From an uncultured Alphaproteobacteria bacterium (lineage in GTDB: Bacteria; Pseudomonadota; Alphaproteobacteria; RF32; CAG-239): DNA of 6,050 bases. This document shows positions 5,562 to 6,050 of this stretch, piece after piece. Made by a program: the position numbers and the translations under genes. Position 1 is the first letter of the stretch; each line of letters starts with the position of its first letter. Where the stretch lies: contig UQFU01000088.1 of the NCBI GenBank assembly GCA_900540425.1, forward strand, positions 1-6,050, read 5' to 3'. The notes under the pieces were generated by a model. It saw only the letters and a list, made by a program, of their open reading frames with translations, did no database searches and was not told the DNA's origin.

Positions 5562-6050
5562 CTATACAATCTCTGCAAAAATTGCCAAAACATACAGGAC
5601 ATAAAGAATGCAGGCCCCCATCAGTCCCTTATCGCGATACAAGCTTTCGGTGGGATCTTCCACATTTTCGTCTTTGTCCAAAATATAAATATACCGGAAC
5701 ATGCCGTAAATAACGAAAATAACGCTATAAATCAACCTGTTGGTAGAAAAACGAGCGATTGTCGAAGGTTCAAGGGTATATAACGCATAGCACATGATTG
5801 TCAAAGCGACCGAAATGACGATATATTGATTAACCATTTCTTTGGAATATTTTTCCAAAACTTCCCTCCCCTCGCTGCCGCTGCGAATTAATTCCGCTTT
5901 GCGTTTGGTAAAGCCTAAAAACAATGACAGGAACAGCGTGGTCATGAAAATAAAGCTGGAAACAGGAACACCAATTGCATAGGCGCCGGCATAAACTCTC
6001 AGAATAAAGCCAACTGCAATAACCAAGACATCTACCAAAACCATCTGCTT
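5562..6050 (-). CDS. UbiA-family decaprenyl-phosphate phosphoribosyltransferase-like protein (C-terminal part)
   Basis: The last 162 residues of a polytopic prenyltransferase-fold protein; the frame stays open through the right edge (codons for Lys and Gln precede the Met at 6044), so the N-terminus lies outside the window. The visible part begins KQMVLVDVLVIAVGFILRVY and continues with GAYAIGVPVSS and LFLGFTKRKAELI. This succession is characteristic of the DPPR synthase branch of UbiA proteins, not of quinone or heme prenyltransferases. The second Asp-rich region appears as EDPTESLYRDKG. About five hydrophobic segments can be seen. The family transfers 5-phosphoribosyl from PRPP to a polyprenyl phosphate at the inner membrane, the first step toward lipid-linked ribose or arabinose donors. 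The first Asp-rich motif is not in view and cannot be checked. It heads the visible part of a four-gene operon. Confidence 0.85.
   Translation of the reverse strand, partial: KQMVLVDVLVIAVGFILRVYAGAYAIGVPVSSFIFMTTLFLSLFLGFTKRKAELIRSGSEGREVLEKYSKEMVNQYIVISVALTIMCYALYTLEPSTIARFSTNRLIYSVIFVIYGMFRYIYILDKDENVEDPTESLYRDKGLMGACILYVLYVLAIFAEIV

Overview
The window looks like part of a cell-envelope glycan or glycolipid locus from a Gram-negative bacterium of moderate to low GC. An alphaproteobacterial origin would fit the mix of a DPPR-synthase-type prenyltransferase and an MsbA-like exporter, but the sequence alone does not prove it. All six substantial genes are on the minus strand, so transcription runs from right to left.

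At the right edge, four tightly packed genes form one evident operon. First is the C-terminal part of a UbiA-superfamily decaprenyl-phosphate phosphoribosyltransferase-like protein (5562-6050, entering from outside the window). It is followed after 9 bp by a four-helix SMR/EamA-type membrane protein (5172-5552), then with a 4-bp ATGA overlap by an extended short-chain dehydrogenase/epimerase (4204-5175), then with an 8-bp overlap by a divergent ribose-phosphate pyrophosphokinase (3294-4211). The logic is coherent. The kinase makes PRPP, the UbiA-type enzyme moves the 5-phosphoribosyl group onto a polyprenyl phosphate, the dehydrogenase may modify the sugar, and the small membrane protein may flip the lipid-linked pentose. 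This resembles the mycobacterial decaprenyl-phosphoryl-arabinose route, with a local PRPP source built in. It is the most interesting content of the window.

After a 102-bp AT-rich gap with a 15-bp perfect palindrome and a possible promoter comes a family 2 glycosyltransferase (2127-3191). After another 115-bp gap with a good sigma70-like promoter comes a complete MsbA-type ABC half-transporter (248-2011). These two could use or export a product of the pathway, but each seems able to be transcribed separately.

The left 240 bp holds no recognisable large gene. It contains two copies of a 72-bp sequence (70 of 72 identical) spaced 154 bp apart. Each begins with a hairpin followed by eight T residues, read on the plus strand, and then an ATG. 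The simplest reading is a duplicated plus-strand intrinsic terminator for a gene to the left of the window. The same hairpin also places a GGAGG Shine-Dalgarno-like sequence 8 nt before the ATG of a very small open frame in each copy.
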